In this document: piece by piece, positions 17,852 through 27,757 of the stretch
How the letters are laid out: the number at the start of each line of letters is the position of its first letter
Position numbering within the stretch: the first letter of the stretch is position 1
Assembly (NCBI RefSeq): GCF_002086125.1
Contig: NZ_MVHG01000025.1
Location: 1-58,323 of the forward strand
Origin: Mycobacterium arosiense ATCC BAA-1401 = DSM 45069
GTDB lineage: Bacteria; Actinomycetota; Actinomycetes; Mycobacteriales; Mycobacteriaceae
Direction: 5' to 3'
Length of the DNA: 58,323 bases
The notes under the pieces: generated by a model
What the model saw: the letters and a program-made list of their open reading frames with translations, nothing else
What the model was told of the DNA's origin: nothing
Databases searched by the model: none
Program-made: the position numbers and the translations under genes

Positions 17852-18465
17852 CCCGGCCGATCGGCCCGGCTGCGCCAGGCGCGCAGCAGCGTGACGTTGT
17901 CGTTTTCGATCTCGTCCTCGAAGATCTCGGCGATGCCGCCGGCGGTAAGCGCGGATTCCAGCGCCTTCTCCGGGTCGCGCGCGAACTGGTCGGGAAACAC
18001 CCAGCGCCGAAACGCCCAGAACCGGAACGCCATCTGCAGCAGGTTGCCGATGATGTAGGCCGAGACGAAGTCGGCGACGTTCTCCACCGCCAGCGACACC
18101 GTGGGCTGGCGCAGCTGCAGCACGTAGCTGGAGCACCACAGCGGCGCCATGGACAGCAGCACCCCCACGCCGCTGAACGCGAAGAACAGCAACGCCTCGT
18201 GGTGACGCTCACGGCCCCCGCGATTGCGGAAGCTCCATTCCCGGTTCAGCACGTAGGACGCGATCACCGCGACAATGCCGGCGATCACCTTTGCGGTCAC
18301 CGGTTTGGGCTCCAGAATTGTCAGCTTCAGCGTGTAGAAAATCGCCGAGTCGATGACGAATGTGGTTCCGCCGACGATGGCGAATTTGATCAGTTCGTGG
18401 TGGCGTAGCAAATAGGGCTGCATAACCCTAGGCAGACGCGAAATCGTGGCTTCGGCGAAGGACAC
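17806..18465 (-). CDS. GtrA-family membrane protein (Rv3277-like)
   Basis: 219-residue protein with four membrane helices in residues 25-150, beginning with FAIVGGTTFVIDSAIFYTL, the GtrA family signature, then VIAGIVAVIASYVLNREWSF, another conserved family block. GtrA proteins are thought to help flip or transfer polyprenyl-linked sugars. The C-terminal ~60 residues are soluble and acidic. Start is GTG with a TACACT box 9 nt upstream. The 3' end overlaps the PH-domain gene on the other strand. Confidence 0.85.
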   Translation of the reverse strand: MSFAEATISRLPRVMQPYLLRHHELIKFAIVGGTTFVIDSAIFYTLKLTILEPKPVTAKVIAGIVAVIASYVLNREWSFRNRGGRERHHEALLFFAFSGVGVLLSMAPLWCSSYVLQLRQPTVSLAVENVADFVSAYIIGNLLQMAFRFWAFRRWVFPDQFARDPEKALESALTAGGIAEIFEDEIENDNVTLLRAWRSRADRPGQLGDSSEPRVSKTS

Positions 18466-18575
18466 AACACGTCAGTGTACGGACGGACACAAATTCGACG
18501 CAAAATTGTGCGTAACAATTCGGTGTCGACCCCGGTCAACACGCCTTTAGCGCCGAATTGTTTCGCCGTGACACC

Positions 18576-19838
18576 ATGATGGCCGTGCCGAGTACACGCC
18601 CGCCGGGCGCCGCCCCCTGCGCCGCCTCCCGAACCGTCCCCCGCGACGTCCCCGTCGTGGCGATGGTCGGCGGCGGCCAGCTTGCCCGGATGACCCATCA
18701 GGCGGCGATCGCCCTGGGGCAGACGTTGCGGGTGCTGGCCACCTCCGCCGACGAGCCGGCGGCGCTGGTCGCGCCCGACGTCGTCATCGGTTCGCACACC
18801 GACATCGACGACCTGCGCCGGGTGGCGGCGGGCGCCGACGTGCTGACCTTCGACCACGAACACGTGCCGAACGAACTGCTGGACAAGCTGGTCGCCGAGG
18901 GCGTCAACGTGGCGCCGCCGCCGCAGGCCCTGGTGCACGCGCAGGACAAGCTCGTCATGCGCCGCCGGCTCGAGGCCCTCGGCGTCCCCGTCCCCCGCTA
19001 CGCCGGGATCGGCAGCGTCGACGAACTCGACGCCTTCGCGCGGCGCATCGCCGGGCCGGTGGTCGTCAAAGCGGTCCGCGGTGGCTACGACGGGCGCGGG
19101 GTGCGGATGGCGCGTGATCCGTTGCACGCCCGCGAGATCGCGACGGCGTTGCTGGCCGATGGCGTGCCGGTGATGGCCGAGGAGCAGGTGAACCTGCGCC
19201 GGGAACTGTCCGCCCTGGTGGCCCGGTCGCCGTTCGGTCAGGGTGCCGCGTGGCCGGTCGTCGAGACGGTGCAACGGGACGGGATCTGCGTGCAGGTGAT
19301 CGCGCCCGCGCCGGAGCTGTCCGGCGAACGCGCCGCCGCCGCGCAGGAGCTGGCGCTGCGGCTGGCGGCCGAGCTCGGCGTGGTAGGGCTGCTCGCCGTC
19401 GAGCTCTTCGAGACCGTGGAGGGCGAGCTGCTGGTCAACGAGCTGGCGATGCGGCCACACAACTCGGGGCACTGGACCATGGACGGGTCGCGCACCAGCC
19501 AGTTCGAACAGCATCTGCGGGCGGTGCTGGACTACCCGCTCGGTGACACCGATGCCCTGGCGCCGGTGACGGTGATGGCCAACGTGCTGGGCGCCCCCGA
19601 AATCCCGCGGATGAGCGTCGACGAGCGGCTGCACCACCTGTTCGCGCGGATGCCCGACGCGCGCGTCCATCTGTACGGCAAGCAGGAACGACCCGGCCGC
19701 AAGGTCGGCCACGTCAACTTCGTCGGCTCCGGGCCGGCGGATCGAGATAACGTCGCGAAGCTGCGGGAGCGCGCCGAGCTGGCGGCACACTGGTTGTCAC
19801 GCGCGCAGTGGACGGACGGATGGGATCCGCATGGGTAA
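18576..19838 (+). CDS. purK: N5-carboxyaminoimidazole ribonucleotide synthase
   Basis: 420-residue ATP-grasp enzyme that converts AIR, ATP and bicarbonate to N5-CAIR in purine synthesis. Seen: [48 protein letters not shown] (ATP-grasp loop) and [20 protein letters not shown] at 18576 gives the MMAV start seen in M. tuberculosis; the frame is open to a TTG at 18558. The 3' end overlaps purE by 8 bp. Confidence 0.94.
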   Translation: MMAVPSTRPPGAAPCAASRTVPRDVPVVAMVGGGQLARMTHQAAIALGQTLRVLATSADEPAALVAPDVVIGSHTDIDDLRRVAAGADVLTFDHEHVPNELLDKLVAEGVNVAPPPQALVHAQDKLVMRRRLEALGVPVPRYAGIGSVDELDAFARRIAGPVVVKAVRGGYDGRGVRMARDPLHAREIATALLADGVPVMAEEQVNLRRELSALVARSPFGQGAAWPVVETVQRDGICVQVIAPAPELSGERAAAAQELALRLAAELGVVGLLAVELFETVEGELLVNELAMRPHNSGHWTMDGSRTSQFEQHLRAVLDYPLGDTDALAPVTVMANVLGAPEIPRMSVDERLHHLFARMPDARVHLYGKQERPGRKVGHVNFVGSGPADRDNVAKLRERAELAAHWLSRAQWTDGWDPHG

Positions 19839-20346
19839 AGCTCCTCGGGTCGGCGTGATCATGGGCAGCGACAGCGACTGGTCGGTGATGGCCGACGCCG
19901 CGGCGGCGCTGGCCGAGTTCGACGTGCCGGCCGAGGTTCGGGTGGTCTCGGCGCACCGCACCCCGCAGGTGATGTTCGACTACGCGCGCGACGCGGCCGG
20001 GCGCGGCATCGAGGTGATCATCGCCGGGGCCGGGGGAGCCGCGCACCTGCCGGGCATGGTCGCGTCCGCGACGCCGCTGCCGGTGATCGGTGTGCCGGTG
20101 CCGCTGGCGCGCCTGGACGGCCTGGACTCGCTGCTGTCGATCGTGCAGATGCCCGCCGGGGTCCCGGTGGCCACGGTCTCGATCGGGGGAGCCCGCAACG
20201 CCGGCCTGCTGGCGGTGCGCATCCTCGCATCGTCGGACCCGGCGCTGCGGGCGCGGATTGTGGACTTCCAGCAGCGGCTGGCCGACAGCGTGCAGGCCAA
20301 GGATGAGGCGCTGCAGCAGCGTCAGGGTAAAGTTACCGGCGAGTAG
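19831..20346 (+). CDS. purE: N5-carboxyaminoimidazole ribonucleotide mutase
   Basis: 171-residue PurE that isomerises N5-CAIR to CAIR, the step after PurK. The active-site motif [13 protein letters not shown], the block [15 protein letters not shown] and the loop [15 protein letters not shown] are all intact. ATG at 19831 overlaps purK by 8 bp, so translation is coupled. fadE25 follows after 15 bp and may be cotranscribed. Confidence 0.95.
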   Translation: MGKAPRVGVIMGSDSDWSVMADAAAALAEFDVPAEVRVVSAHRTPQVMFDYARDAAGRGIEVIIAGAGGAAHLPGMVASATPLPVIGVPVPLARLDGLDSLLSIVQMPAGVPVATVSIGGARNAGLLAVRILASSDPALRARIVDFQQRLADSVQAKDEALQQRQGKVTGE

Positions 20347-20361
20347 TAATAGGAGGCCACG

Positions 20362-21531
20362 ATGGCTGGTTGGGCCGGAGACCCGACGTTTGATCTGTTC
20401 GGATTGCCCGAGGAGCACCAGGAGTTGCGGGCGGCGATCCGGGCGCTGGCGGAGAAGGAGATCGCTCCGCACGCCGCGGATGTCGATGAGAATTCGCGGT
20501 TCCCGCAGGAGGCGCTCGAGGCGCTGAACGCGTCGGGGTTCAACGCGGTGCATGTGCCCGAGGAGTATGGCGGGCAGGGCGCGGACTCGGTAGCGGCGTG
20601 CATCGTGATCGAGGAGGTCGCCCGCGTCGACGCGTCGGCGTCGCTGATCCCGGCGGTCAACAAGTTGGGCACCATGGGGCTGATCCTGCGCGGTTCTGAC
20701 GAGTTGAAGAAGCAGGTATTGCCCTCGATCGCCGACGGCACGGCGATGGCGTCTTATGCGCTTTCCGAGCGGGAGGCCGGCAGCGACGCGGCCTCGATGC
20801 GGACCCGGGCCAAGGCCGACGGCGACGACTGGATCCTCAACGGCGCCAAGTGCTGGATCACCAACGGCGGCAAGTCGAGCTGGTACACGGTGATGGCGGT
20901 GACCGATCCCGACAAGGGCTCAGGCGGCATCTCGTCGTTCATGGTCCACAAGGACGACGAGGGGTTCACCGTCGGGCCCAAGGAGAAAAAGCTCGGCATC
21001 AAGGGCTCGCCGACCACCGAGCTGTACTTCGAGAACTGCCGCATCCCGGGTGATCGGATCATCGGCGAGCCCGGTACCGGTTTCAAGACCGCCTTGGCCA
21101 CGCTGGATCACACCCGGCCCACCATCGGCGCCCAGGCGGTCGGGATCGCCCAGGGCGCGCTGGACGCCGCGATCGCCTACACCAAGGAGCGCAAGCAGTT
21201 CGGCCGCCCGGTCAGCGACAACCAGGCCGTGCAGTTCATGCTCGCCGACATGGCCATGAAGGTCGAGTCCGCGCGGCTGATGGTCTACCACGCCGCCGCA
21301 CGCGCCGAGCGTGGCGAAGCCAACCTGGGCTTCATCTCCGCGGCGTCGAAGTGTCTGGCCTCCGACGTGGCGATGGAGGTCACCACCGACGCGGTGCAGC
21401 TGTTCGGTGGGGCCGGGTACACCGTCGACTTCCCCGTCGAGCGGATGATGCGCGACGCCAAGATCACCCAGATCTACGAGGGCACCAACCAGATTCAGCG
21501 CGTCGTGATGTCGCGGGCGCTGCTGCGCTGA
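20362..21531 (+). CDS. fadE25: Acyl-CoA dehydrogenase FadE25
   Basis: 389-residue acyl-CoA dehydrogenase (Rv3274c-like), FAD enzyme of beta-oxidation. Signature 1 (YALSEREAGSDAASM) and signature 2 near the end (QLFGGAGYTVDFPVERMMRD) are clear. The IYEGTNQIQR motif with its Glu, the base position in many short/medium-chain members, is present. An AGGAGG ribosome site lies before the ATG. After it M. tuberculosis order (Rv3273) is broken, replaced by a two-component remnant. Confidence 0.94.
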   Translation: MAGWAGDPTFDLFGLPEEHQELRAAIRALAEKEIAPHAADVDENSRFPQEALEALNASGFNAVHVPEEYGGQGADSVAACIVIEEVARVDASASLIPAVNKLGTMGLILRGSDELKKQVLPSIADGTAMASYALSEREAGSDAASMRTRAKADGDDWILNGAKCWITNGGKSSWYTVMAVTDPDKGSGGISSFMVHKDDEGFTVGPKEKKLGIKGSPTTELYFENCRIPGDRIIGEPGTGFKTALATLDHTRPTIGAQAVGIAQGALDAAIAYTKERKQFGRPVSDNQAVQFMLADMAMKVESARLMVYHAAARAERGEANLGFISAASKCLASDVAMEVTTDAVQLFGGAGYTVDFPVERMMRDAKITQIYEGTNQIQRVVMSRALLR

Positions 21532-21731
21532 TCCCTTTTCCGGCGGTGCCGTTGCGAAATGGTGCGCCGGACCGCCCAGGTTCTCCACTCGGTGCGTGAA
21601 GTCCACACCGACAGCCGGTAAACAGGTACCGACTACGTCCGACCAACCGTCACAGAGCAAAGGGTCTTCGCGGCAAGGGGGTCTGCGCTGCAGAACGTGA
21701 CGCCCCCTGCCCGTTCACAGATGGCCGGGAA

Positions 21732-22107
21732 TTGACACCGACGCACGCTGTTGCCGCCCCGGCGGCGGGTTGGCAGTCGTTGTCGTTGCTGCTGGTCGAG
21801 GACGACCGCGCCGGGCACCGGCACCCACGACGGGCAGTGGCTGCTGAGCGTGGCGGACAACGGCATCGGCATTTCTGAGGAATTCTCCGACAAGGTGTTC
21901 GTGATCTTCCAGCGGCTGCACGGCCGGGATGTGTACGCCGGCACCGGAGTTGGCCTGGCGCTGGTCAAGAAGATCATCGAGCACCACGGCGGCACGGTCC
22001 GGATCGACACGTCCTACACCGACGGGACCCGATTCGAATTCACCCTGCCCATGCCCGAACCGGTCGAGGACGCAGACTCGGTCGCTTTGGAAGGAGTGCA
22101 TCAATGA
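21732..22107 (+). pseudogene. Fused remnant: receiver-protein start joined out of frame to a histidine kinase C-terminus
   Basis: From a TTG at 21732 the sequence reads as the start of a receiver domain (GWQSLSLLLVEDDRAG, with the acidic pair), then homology stops at about 21815. From about 21822, in another frame, it continues as the ATP-binding end of a histidine kinase: LLSVADNGIGISEEF (N/G1 box), KVFVIFQRLHGRD (F box), GTGVGLALVKKIIEHHGGTV (G2 box). HisKA and the kinase sensor part are missing, as is the rest of the first protein. This fits one internal deletion that joined two neighbouring genes. Its end overlaps the intact response regulator by 4 bp. An ORF from TTG 21751 could still make a 118-residue ATPase-only fragment. 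Confidence 0.75.
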
Positions 22108-22547
22108 CGACACCCGAAGGCCGAGTGATCGACATCCTGCTCGTCGAGGACGATCCGGGCGACGAGCTCATCACGCGAGAGGCGTTCGAGCACAACAAGC
22201 TCAAGAACCGGCTGCACGTCGCCCACGACGGGCAGGAAGGCCTGGACTACCTCTACCGGCGCGGCGAATTCGCCGACGCGGCGCGGCCCGATCTCATCCT
22301 GCTCGATTTGAATCTGCCCAAATACGACGGCCGCCAGCTGCTGGAGAAGATCAAGTCGGATCCCGACCTTTCCCGCATCCCAGTCGTGGTGCTCACCACC
22401 TCCTCGGCGGAGGAAGACATCCTGCGCAGCTACAAGCTGCACGCGAACGCCTACGTCACCAAGCCCGTCGACCTCGATCAGTTCATGAAGGCCGTCCGGC
22501 AGATCGACGAGTTCTTCGTTCAGGTGGTGCGGCTGGCGACCGGCTGA
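22104..22547 (+). CDS. Response regulator, single receiver domain
   Basis: 147-residue stand-alone receiver (CheY/Rcp1-like). DILLVEDDPGDE gives the acidic pocket (Asp16, Asp17), Asp68 in LILLDLNLPKYDG is the phosphoacceptor, VVLTTSSAEED has the Thr/Ser and YVTKPVDLDQF the Lys. The LNLPxxDG form is typical of receivers paired with phytochrome-like or PAS/GAF kinases. No output domain. The kinase that would feed it is the broken gene just upstream, so it may be orphaned. Confidence 0.9.
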   Translation: MTTPEGRVIDILLVEDDPGDELITREAFEHNKLKNRLHVAHDGQEGLDYLYRRGEFADAARPDLILLDLNLPKYDGRQLLEKIKSDPDLSRIPVVVLTTSSAEEDILRSYKLHANAYVTKPVDLDQFMKAVRQIDEFFVQVVRLATG

Positions 22548-22551
22548 CGGG

Positions 22552-23409
22552 CTACCCGGATTCGGAGTGCCGCCGCGCGAACCAGGTGATCAGCCGACCG
22601 AGCACGATCAGCAGGAACACCAAGATGATCAGCAGGAAGGCCGCGTCGTAGGACAGGTCGCGAGCCGCCTTCGACGGCAGGTTGTAGAACGTCCAGATCG
22701 GATAGGTCAGGTAGCCCACCGGTGAGTCGGTGAGCTTGCCGGTCGGGGCGGAATTCGACCAGCCCGCCGTATAAAGCATCGGCGCCGTCTCGCCGACCGC
22801 GAGCGCGAGCGCGACCAGCAGGCCGGTGACGATGCCGGGCATCGCCGACTTGAGCACGATCTTGCGCAGGGTCCAACCGAGCGGCAACCCGAGCGCCTCC
22901 GCTCCCTCCCGGTAGGACGTGGGCACCGCCGACAGGGCGGACTCGGTGGCCTTGGCGATGTACGGGATGCTCATCGCCGAGAGCGTCAGCACCCCGGCCG
23001 CCAGGGAAAACCCCCATCCGAACTTGACCACCAGCGCCAGATAGCCGACGTAGCCGAGCACGATCGACGGGATGCCGGACAAGATCTCATAGGCGCCCCG
23101 CAGGATGGAACGCGTTCTGCCGCCGGCGAATTCGGAGAGATAGATCCCGGTCAACACGCTGACGGTGCCGCCGACCAGCAGGACGCCGACACCGATGACC
23201 ACCGTGCCGATGATGGCGTTGCGCAGCCCGCCGCCGTTGCCGCGGGTGCTCTCGGTCAGGACATTCCATGTGAAGACCGGCAGGGCCCGCCCGACGACCT
23301 CGATGAGCATCCACAGCGTCGGCCCGACCACCACCGCCAGGCAGCACACGCACGCGCCCCAAGACAGCGCGTTGACGACCTTGCGCCGGGCACGGACCAT
23401 CTCAGACAC
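22552..23409 (-). CDS. pstA2: Phosphate ABC transporter permease PstA (PstA2-like)
   Basis: 285-residue permease with six membrane helices. The ABC permease coupling loop is [20 protein letters not shown], with [15 protein letters not shown] and [17 protein letters not shown] as further family blocks; the best match by recall is M. tuberculosis PstA2 (Rv0936). It pairs with PstC and PstB to import phosphate delivered by PstS. GTG start overlaps the pstC1 end by 8 bp. It is the last gene of the pstB-pstS1-pstS1-pstC1-pstA2 set. Confidence 0.92.
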   Translation of the reverse strand: MSEMVRARRKVVNALSWGACVCCLAVVVGPTLWMLIEVVGRALPVFTWNVLTESTRGNGGGLRNAIIGTVVIGVGVLLVGGTVSVLTGIYLSEFAGGRTRSILRGAYEILSGIPSIVLGYVGYLALVVKFGWGFSLAAGVLTLSAMSIPYIAKATESALSAVPTSYREGAEALGLPLGWTLRKIVLKSAMPGIVTGLLVALALAVGETAPMLYTAGWSNSAPTGKLTDSPVGYLTYPIWTFYNLPSKAARDLSYDAAFLLIILVFLLIVLGRLITWFARRHSESG

Positions 23410-24439
23410 CTCGTCCCACCGGCAGCGCCGTGCCCGACACCCGGCGCACCATCGCCCGGGCCGCGACGTTGGTCAGCAACGTGATCACCATCAACACCAG
23501 GGAGACCTCGGCGAGGGTCTTCACCGCGAAGTTGGTGAAGTCGGTCATCGCCGAATCCAGCTGCGACACAACGGTGGCGGCGATGGTGGTCATCGTCGCG
23601 TAAATGTTGGTGGGCATCGCGCCCAGCACCGCGCCCGACACCATGGCGACGGCCATGGTCTCGCCCAACGCGCGCCCCAACCCGAGCACCACGGCGCCGA
23701 CGATGCCGCTCGACACCCACGGCAGGGTGACCCGCCGCGCGCACTCCCAGTCGGTCATCCCCAGAGCGACGGCGCCCTCGCGCGGCAGCACCGGCACCTG
23801 CCGGATCAGGTCGCGGGTGGTGCTGGCGATGATGGGAATGACCATCACCGCCAGCACCAGCCCGGACACCAACAAGCCCTCCCCGTTACCGGTGTCGCCG
23901 CGCAAGTAGCGCAGCACCGGCACGTCCGGGGCGTTGCGGGCGATCACCGGGGCCACGTGGTGGGCGATGAACGGCCCGAATGTCATTGCCCCCCAAAGGC
24001 CGACGATGACGCTGGGGATGCCGGCGAGCAATTCGAGCACCATCCCGATGGCCGACGCGAGACGCTTGGGCAACCGCTCCACGATCACCAGCGCCGCCCC
24101 GATCGACACCGGGACCCCGATGACCAGGGCGATCGCCGAGGTCGCCAGGGTGCCCACGATCAGCGGCAACGCCCCGTAGTAGGCGCCGACCGGATGTCGC
24201 ACGCCACGGGTGACGACGGCGTCGCCATAGGTGTTGCCGGGGTTCCACTCGGTGGCGGTGAAAAAGTGCAGGCCGTTGACCCTGATCGCGGGCAGCGCCT
24301 CGAGCAGCAGGGTCGCGAGCACGAACACGAGCGCGAGCAGCGGAACCACCGCGCCCACCGCACCCAGGGAACGGATGGCCAGGCCCGGGCGGCGCGCGCC
24401 GCGGACCCGCTCCAGCGCGCCCGCCATCAAGTCGGTCAC
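23402..24439 (-). CDS. pstC1: Phosphate ABC transporter permease PstC (PstC1-like)
   Basis: 345-residue permease, six helices, with [18 protein letters not shown] in the periplasmic loop and [20 protein letters not shown] as the coupling loop. Matches PstC1 (Rv0935) over its length. GTG at 24439 is chosen because AGGGGG lies 4-5 nt before it; ATG at 24427 is the alternative. The stop of the upstream pstS1 copy is only 8 bp away. Works with PstA2 and PstB in the membrane. Confidence 0.92.
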   Translation of the reverse strand: MTDLMAGALERVRGARRPGLAIRSLGAVGAVVPLLALVFVLATLLLEALPAIRVNGLHFFTATEWNPGNTYGDAVVTRGVRHPVGAYYGALPLIVGTLATSAIALVIGVPVSIGAALVIVERLPKRLASAIGMVLELLAGIPSVIVGLWGAMTFGPFIAHHVAPVIARNAPDVPVLRYLRGDTGNGEGLLVSGLVLAVMVIPIIASTTRDLIRQVPVLPREGAVALGMTDWECARRVTLPWVSSGIVGAVVLGLGRALGETMAVAMVSGAVLGAMPTNIYATMTTIAATVVSQLDSAMTDFTNFAVKTLAEVSLVLMVITLLTNVAARAMVRRVSGTALPVGRGV

Positions 24440-24447
24440 CGAACCCC

Positions 24448-25584
24448 CTACTGGCCGCTGATCTTCGCGATCTGGGCGTCCGACGACTTCGCCACCTCGG
24501 CCGGCAGCGGCTGGAAGTGAACCTTGTCCAGGAACGAGGCGTTGTTGCCGTCGGTGATCGCCCAGTGCAGGAAGGCCTGCAGGGTCTGGGCGGTGGCGCC
24601 GTCCTTCTGACCGCTGTTGACGATGGCGTATTCGTAGTTGACGATCGGATACCCGTCGGCGGCCGGGCCGTTGATCAGCGAGATCGCCTGATTCGCCGGG
24701 GTTTTCGCGGCGAAGCCGGCGGCCGCGGCCTGGATGCTCTTGGCGTCGGGCAGCAGGTACTTGTCCGAGGCGTTGGCCAGCTGTGCCTCGCCGAGCCCCT
24801 TCTGCTGGGCCTGGTCGAGAAAGCTGATGCCGATGTAGGCCACGCACCCTGGGGTGTCCGCGCAGCCGGTCACCATGCCGCCGTTGCCGTTCTCGCCCAG
24901 CGCGCCGGGCACCGTCGGGAAGGCGACGGTGGTGCCGAAGCCGGGCGATTTGCCCCAGCCGTCGGGGTCCTGCTTGGACAGGTACTGGGTGAACAGGAAG
25001 GTGTCACCGGAACCGTCGGAGCGGTGCAGCGGAACCACGGGCGTGGCCGGCAGGTTCACGCCGGGGTTCAGCCCGGCGATCTGCGGGTCGTTCCAGGTTT
25101 TGACGGTGCCGTTGTACATGGCGGCCAACACCTTGCCGTTGAGCTTGATGTGTTCAGTGACACCGGGCAGGTTGTAGTTGACCTGCTGCGCCGAAATGGC
25201 CAGCGCGATGTTCATCAATCCCTTGTGCGCGGCCATGTCGCCCTCGGACAGGTAGGCGTCGGAGGCGCCGATCGTGACCGCCCCGGCCGCGGCCTGGGAG
25301 ATCCCGGTGCCGGAGCCGGTGCCCTGCGTGGTGATCGTGACGTTCGAGTACTTGTCGTGATAGGCCGGGCCCCACAGGTTGAACAGCGGGTACAGCAGCG
25401 TGCTGCCGGTCTCCGCCAACGTCACCGGGGATGACGCCGGCGTCGTCGCCACCGGCCCGCCCCCGCCCTGAGTCGGCGAACCGTTCTGCGAGTTCGAACC
25501 GCACGCCGCCATGCCGACCGCGAGGGCCAACACCAAGGGCGCCGTCGCGGCGGCGGCCGCCAACTTACTCAAGCGAACTTTCAC
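24448..25584 (-). CDS. pstS1: Phosphate-binding lipoprotein PstS1, copy A
   Basis: 378-residue periplasmic phosphate-binding lipoprotein. Signal peptide residues 1-27 end in the lipobox GMAAC. Phosphate-contact loops are seen: [30 protein letters not shown] and [27 protein letters not shown] near the C-terminus is also a family mark. In M. tuberculosis this is the 38-kDa antigen (Rv0934). Order and spacing to pstC1 (8 bp) match M. tuberculosis. Good AAGGAGAA ribosome site. A second, very similar gene lies 40 bp upstream. Confidence 0.94.
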   Translation of the reverse strand: MKVRLSKLAAAAATAPLVLALAVGMAACGSNSQNGSPTQGGGGPVATTPASSPVTLAETGSTLLYPLFNLWGPAYHDKYSNVTITTQGTGSGTGISQAAAGAVTIGASDAYLSEGDMAAHKGLMNIALAISAQQVNYNLPGVTEHIKLNGKVLAAMYNGTVKTWNDPQIAGLNPGVNLPATPVVPLHRSDGSGDTFLFTQYLSKQDPDGWGKSPGFGTTVAFPTVPGALGENGNGGMVTGCADTPGCVAYIGISFLDQAQQKGLGEAQLANASDKYLLPDAKSIQAAAAGFAAKTPANQAISLINGPAADGYPIVNYEYAIVNSGQKDGATAQTLQAFLHWAITDGNNASFLDKVHFQPLPAEVAKSSDAQIAKISGQ

Positions 25585-25624
25585 CTTCTTCTCCTTTTCC
25601 TTTGTGCGCCTCGCGTTACCGTGC

Positions 25625-26752
25625 TCACCCGCCGATCTTGGCGATCTGGGCGTCCGATAACTTCACCACCGGGTCCGGCAGCGGCTGGAAGTGAACCGTG
25701 TCCAGGAACGACGGGCCGTTGCCGGCGGTGATCACCCAGTGCAAGAAGGCCTGCAGCGTCTGGGCGGTGGCATCGTCGCGCTGGTGCTCGTTGACGATCG
25801 CGTACTCGTAGTTGACGATCGGATACCCGTCGGCGGCCGGGCCGTCGATCAGCGAGGCTGCCTGGTTCGGCGGGGTTTTCGCGGCGAAAGCGGCCGCCGC
25901 GGCCCGGATGCTCTTAGCCGTGGGCAGCAGGTATTTGCCGGAGGCGTTGCCCAGCTTGGCCTCGCCGAGGCCGTGCTCGTCGGCCTCGTCGAGCGAGCCG
26001 ATGCTGGTGTAGGCCACACAGCCGGGGTTCGCGGCGCAGCCCGTCACCATGGCGCCGTCGCCGTTCTCGCCGAGCGCGCCGGGCACCGCCGGGAAGGCGA
26101 CCGTTGTGCCGAGGCCGGGCGAGCGGCCCCAGCCGTCGGGATCCTGCTTGGACAGGTACTGGGTGAACTGAAACGTGCCGCCGGACCCGTCGGAGCGGTG
26201 CAGCGGAACCACCGGGGTGTCGGGCAGTTGCAGGCCGGGGTTGATGCCGGCGACCTGCGGGTCGTTCCAGGTTTTGATCGCGCCCCGGTACATGCCGGCC
26301 AACACCTTGCCGTTGAGCTTGAGGTGCTGGTGGACGCCGGGCAGGTTGTAGTTGACCTGCTGCGCCGAAATGGCCAGCGCGATGTTCATCAGCCCCTGGT
26401 GCGCGGCCGTGTCGCCCGCGGACAGGTAGGCGTCGGAGGCGCCGATGACGACCGCCCCGGCCGCGGCCTGGGAGATCCCCGCGCCCGAGCCGCTGCCCTG
26501 GGTGGTGACGGTGACGTTCGGGTATTTCGCGCGATACGCGGCGCCCCACTCGCTGAACAGCGGATAGAGCAGCGTGCTGCCGGTTTCGGAGAGCTCCATC
26601 GTGGACGTCGCCGGGGTGGTGGCGACGCTGCCGGCGGTCGGCCCGGTGCTCGGCGCACCGCCCCTGGCGGCATGCGAACCACAGGCCGCGACCCCTAGGG
26701 CCGGCGGCGCGATGGCCAGCAGCCCCAGCAGCGTGCCCAGACGACTCTTCAC
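25625..26752 (-). CDS. Phosphate-binding lipoprotein PstS1, copy B (tandem duplicate)
   Basis: 375-residue paralogue of the downstream pstS1. Lipobox GVAAC after an Ala/Leu-rich signal. The same phosphate loops are intact ([49 protein letters not shown]). It differs from copy A in the mature N-terminus, several surface loops and the GDT/GGT position. M. tuberculosis has a single pstS1 between pstB and pstC1, so this is an added copy. Long stretches are near-identical at the DNA level in both copies, so gene conversion is possible. Confidence 0.92.
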   Translation of the reverse strand: MKSRLGTLLGLLAIAPPALGVAACGSHAARGGAPSTGPTAGSVATTPATSTMELSETGSTLLYPLFSEWGAAYRAKYPNVTVTTQGSGSGAGISQAAAGAVVIGASDAYLSAGDTAAHQGLMNIALAISAQQVNYNLPGVHQHLKLNGKVLAGMYRGAIKTWNDPQVAGINPGLQLPDTPVVPLHRSDGSGGTFQFTQYLSKQDPDGWGRSPGLGTTVAFPAVPGALGENGDGAMVTGCAANPGCVAYTSIGSLDEADEHGLGEAKLGNASGKYLLPTAKSIRAAAAAFAAKTPPNQAASLIDGPAADGYPIVNYEYAIVNEHQRDDATAQTLQAFLHWVITAGNGPSFLDTVHFQPLPDPVVKLSDAQIAKIGG

Positions 26753-26787
26753 GTCCTCGCTTCCTCTTCCCCGGCGAGCCCTTCCCG

Positions 26788-27636
26788 CTATGGGCTTTCC
26801 GCGATCCCGGCCGCGTGCGAGGACCCCGCCGCCGGCCGAAACGGCGCGAAATAGCGGACGGTCTCCTCATGCTTCGGCGACAGGAACAACTGCTTGGTCG
26901 GCCCCTCCTCGACCAGCCTGCCCTCGAAGAAGAAGGCGGTCCGGTCGCCGGTGCGGGCGGCCTGCGCGAGATCGTGGGTCACCATGATCACGGTCAGCCG
27001 GTCGGCGAGGGACCGGATGAGTCCCTCGATTTTCTCGGTGGTGGTGGGGTCCAGCGACGAGGTGGGCTCGTCGAGCAGCAGCACGTCCGGGTTCACCGCG
27101 AGCGCGCGGGCCAGGCACAACAACTGCTGTTGGCCCCCGGAGAGCCGGAACGGGGAGTCACCGAGCCGATCCTTGACCGCGTCCCATAGGCCGACCTCGG
27201 TGAGCCGGGCCTCGGCGACATTTCTGAATTGCTTGCGCGGCGCCAGTTTGTGTGCGCGCACGCCGGCCACCACGTTGTCCATGATCGACATCGGGAAGGG
27301 GTTGGGCCGCTGAAACAGCATGCCCACGCTGCGGCGAAACTCCATCAGGTCGCGGTCGGCGAAGATGGTGCGCCCGCCCAGCAGGACGTCACCGCTGTGC
27401 CGGAATCCGGAGACCTTGTCGTTCATCCGGTTCAGGGTGCGCAGGAAGGTGGTCTTGCCCGAGCCGGTCGGACCCAGCAGGGTGGTGACGGAACGAGCGG
27501 GAAAGTCGAGGCTGACCTGCTCGAGGACCGTTTTGGGGCCGAACCCCAGAGTCAGGTCGATCGCCCGCATGGGCCGGCCACCATCATCGGCGACAGGAGC
27601 CGCACCTGCGGCCGGTAACTGTTGTTCGCGACGCAT
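26788..27636 (-). CDS. pstB: Phosphate ABC transporter ATP-binding protein PstB
   Basis: 282-residue ABC ATPase that powers PstC-PstA. Walker [21 protein letters not shown]-loop [16 protein letters not shown], signature [16 protein letters not shown], Walker [13 protein letters not shown] and the His switch [10 protein letters not shown] are intact. ATG at 27636 is used; a TTG lies 6 nt upstream. It heads the minus-strand pst string and is divergent from pstS2 across about 120 bp that hold a Pho-box-like direct repeat. Confidence 0.93.
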   Translation of the reverse strand: MRREQQLPAAGAAPVADDGGRPMRAIDLTLGFGPKTVLEQVSLDFPARSVTTLLGPTGSGKTTFLRTLNRMNDKVSGFRHSGDVLLGGRTIFADRDLMEFRRSVGMLFQRPNPFPMSIMDNVVAGVRAHKLAPRKQFRNVAEARLTEVGLWDAVKDRLGDSPFRLSGGQQQLLCLARALAVNPDVLLLDEPTSSLDPTTTEKIEGLIRSLADRLTVIMVTHDLAQAARTGDRTAFFFEGRLVEEGPTKQLFLSPKHEETVRYFAPFRPAAGSSHAAGIAESP

Positions 27637-27679
27637 TGACAACCGATGCTACGTGTCTGCGCCCGGCCCGCGGTCACCA

Positions 27680-27701
27680 CTCATTAACCTCTCATTCTTT
27701 G
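27680..27701. promoter_or_regulatory. Two adjacent 11-bp direct repeats, candidate phosphate-response box
   Basis: CTCATTAACCT is followed at once by CTCATTCTTTG, an 11-bp period like bacterial Pho boxes, in the shared pstB/pstS2 control region. In mycobacteria the expected regulator is RegX3 of SenX3-RegX3. Binding is inferred. Confidence 0.5.
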
Positions 27702-27757
27702 TCAAGGGTTTGTATATTCGCGATTGGTTAACTTTTGTTGACGATCGAAGGAGTTTT

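Noticed and set aside
21670..21715. AGGGGG...CCCCCT inverted repeat after fadE25
   Set aside because: Six-bp arms with a long loop and no U-tract; weak as a terminator call.
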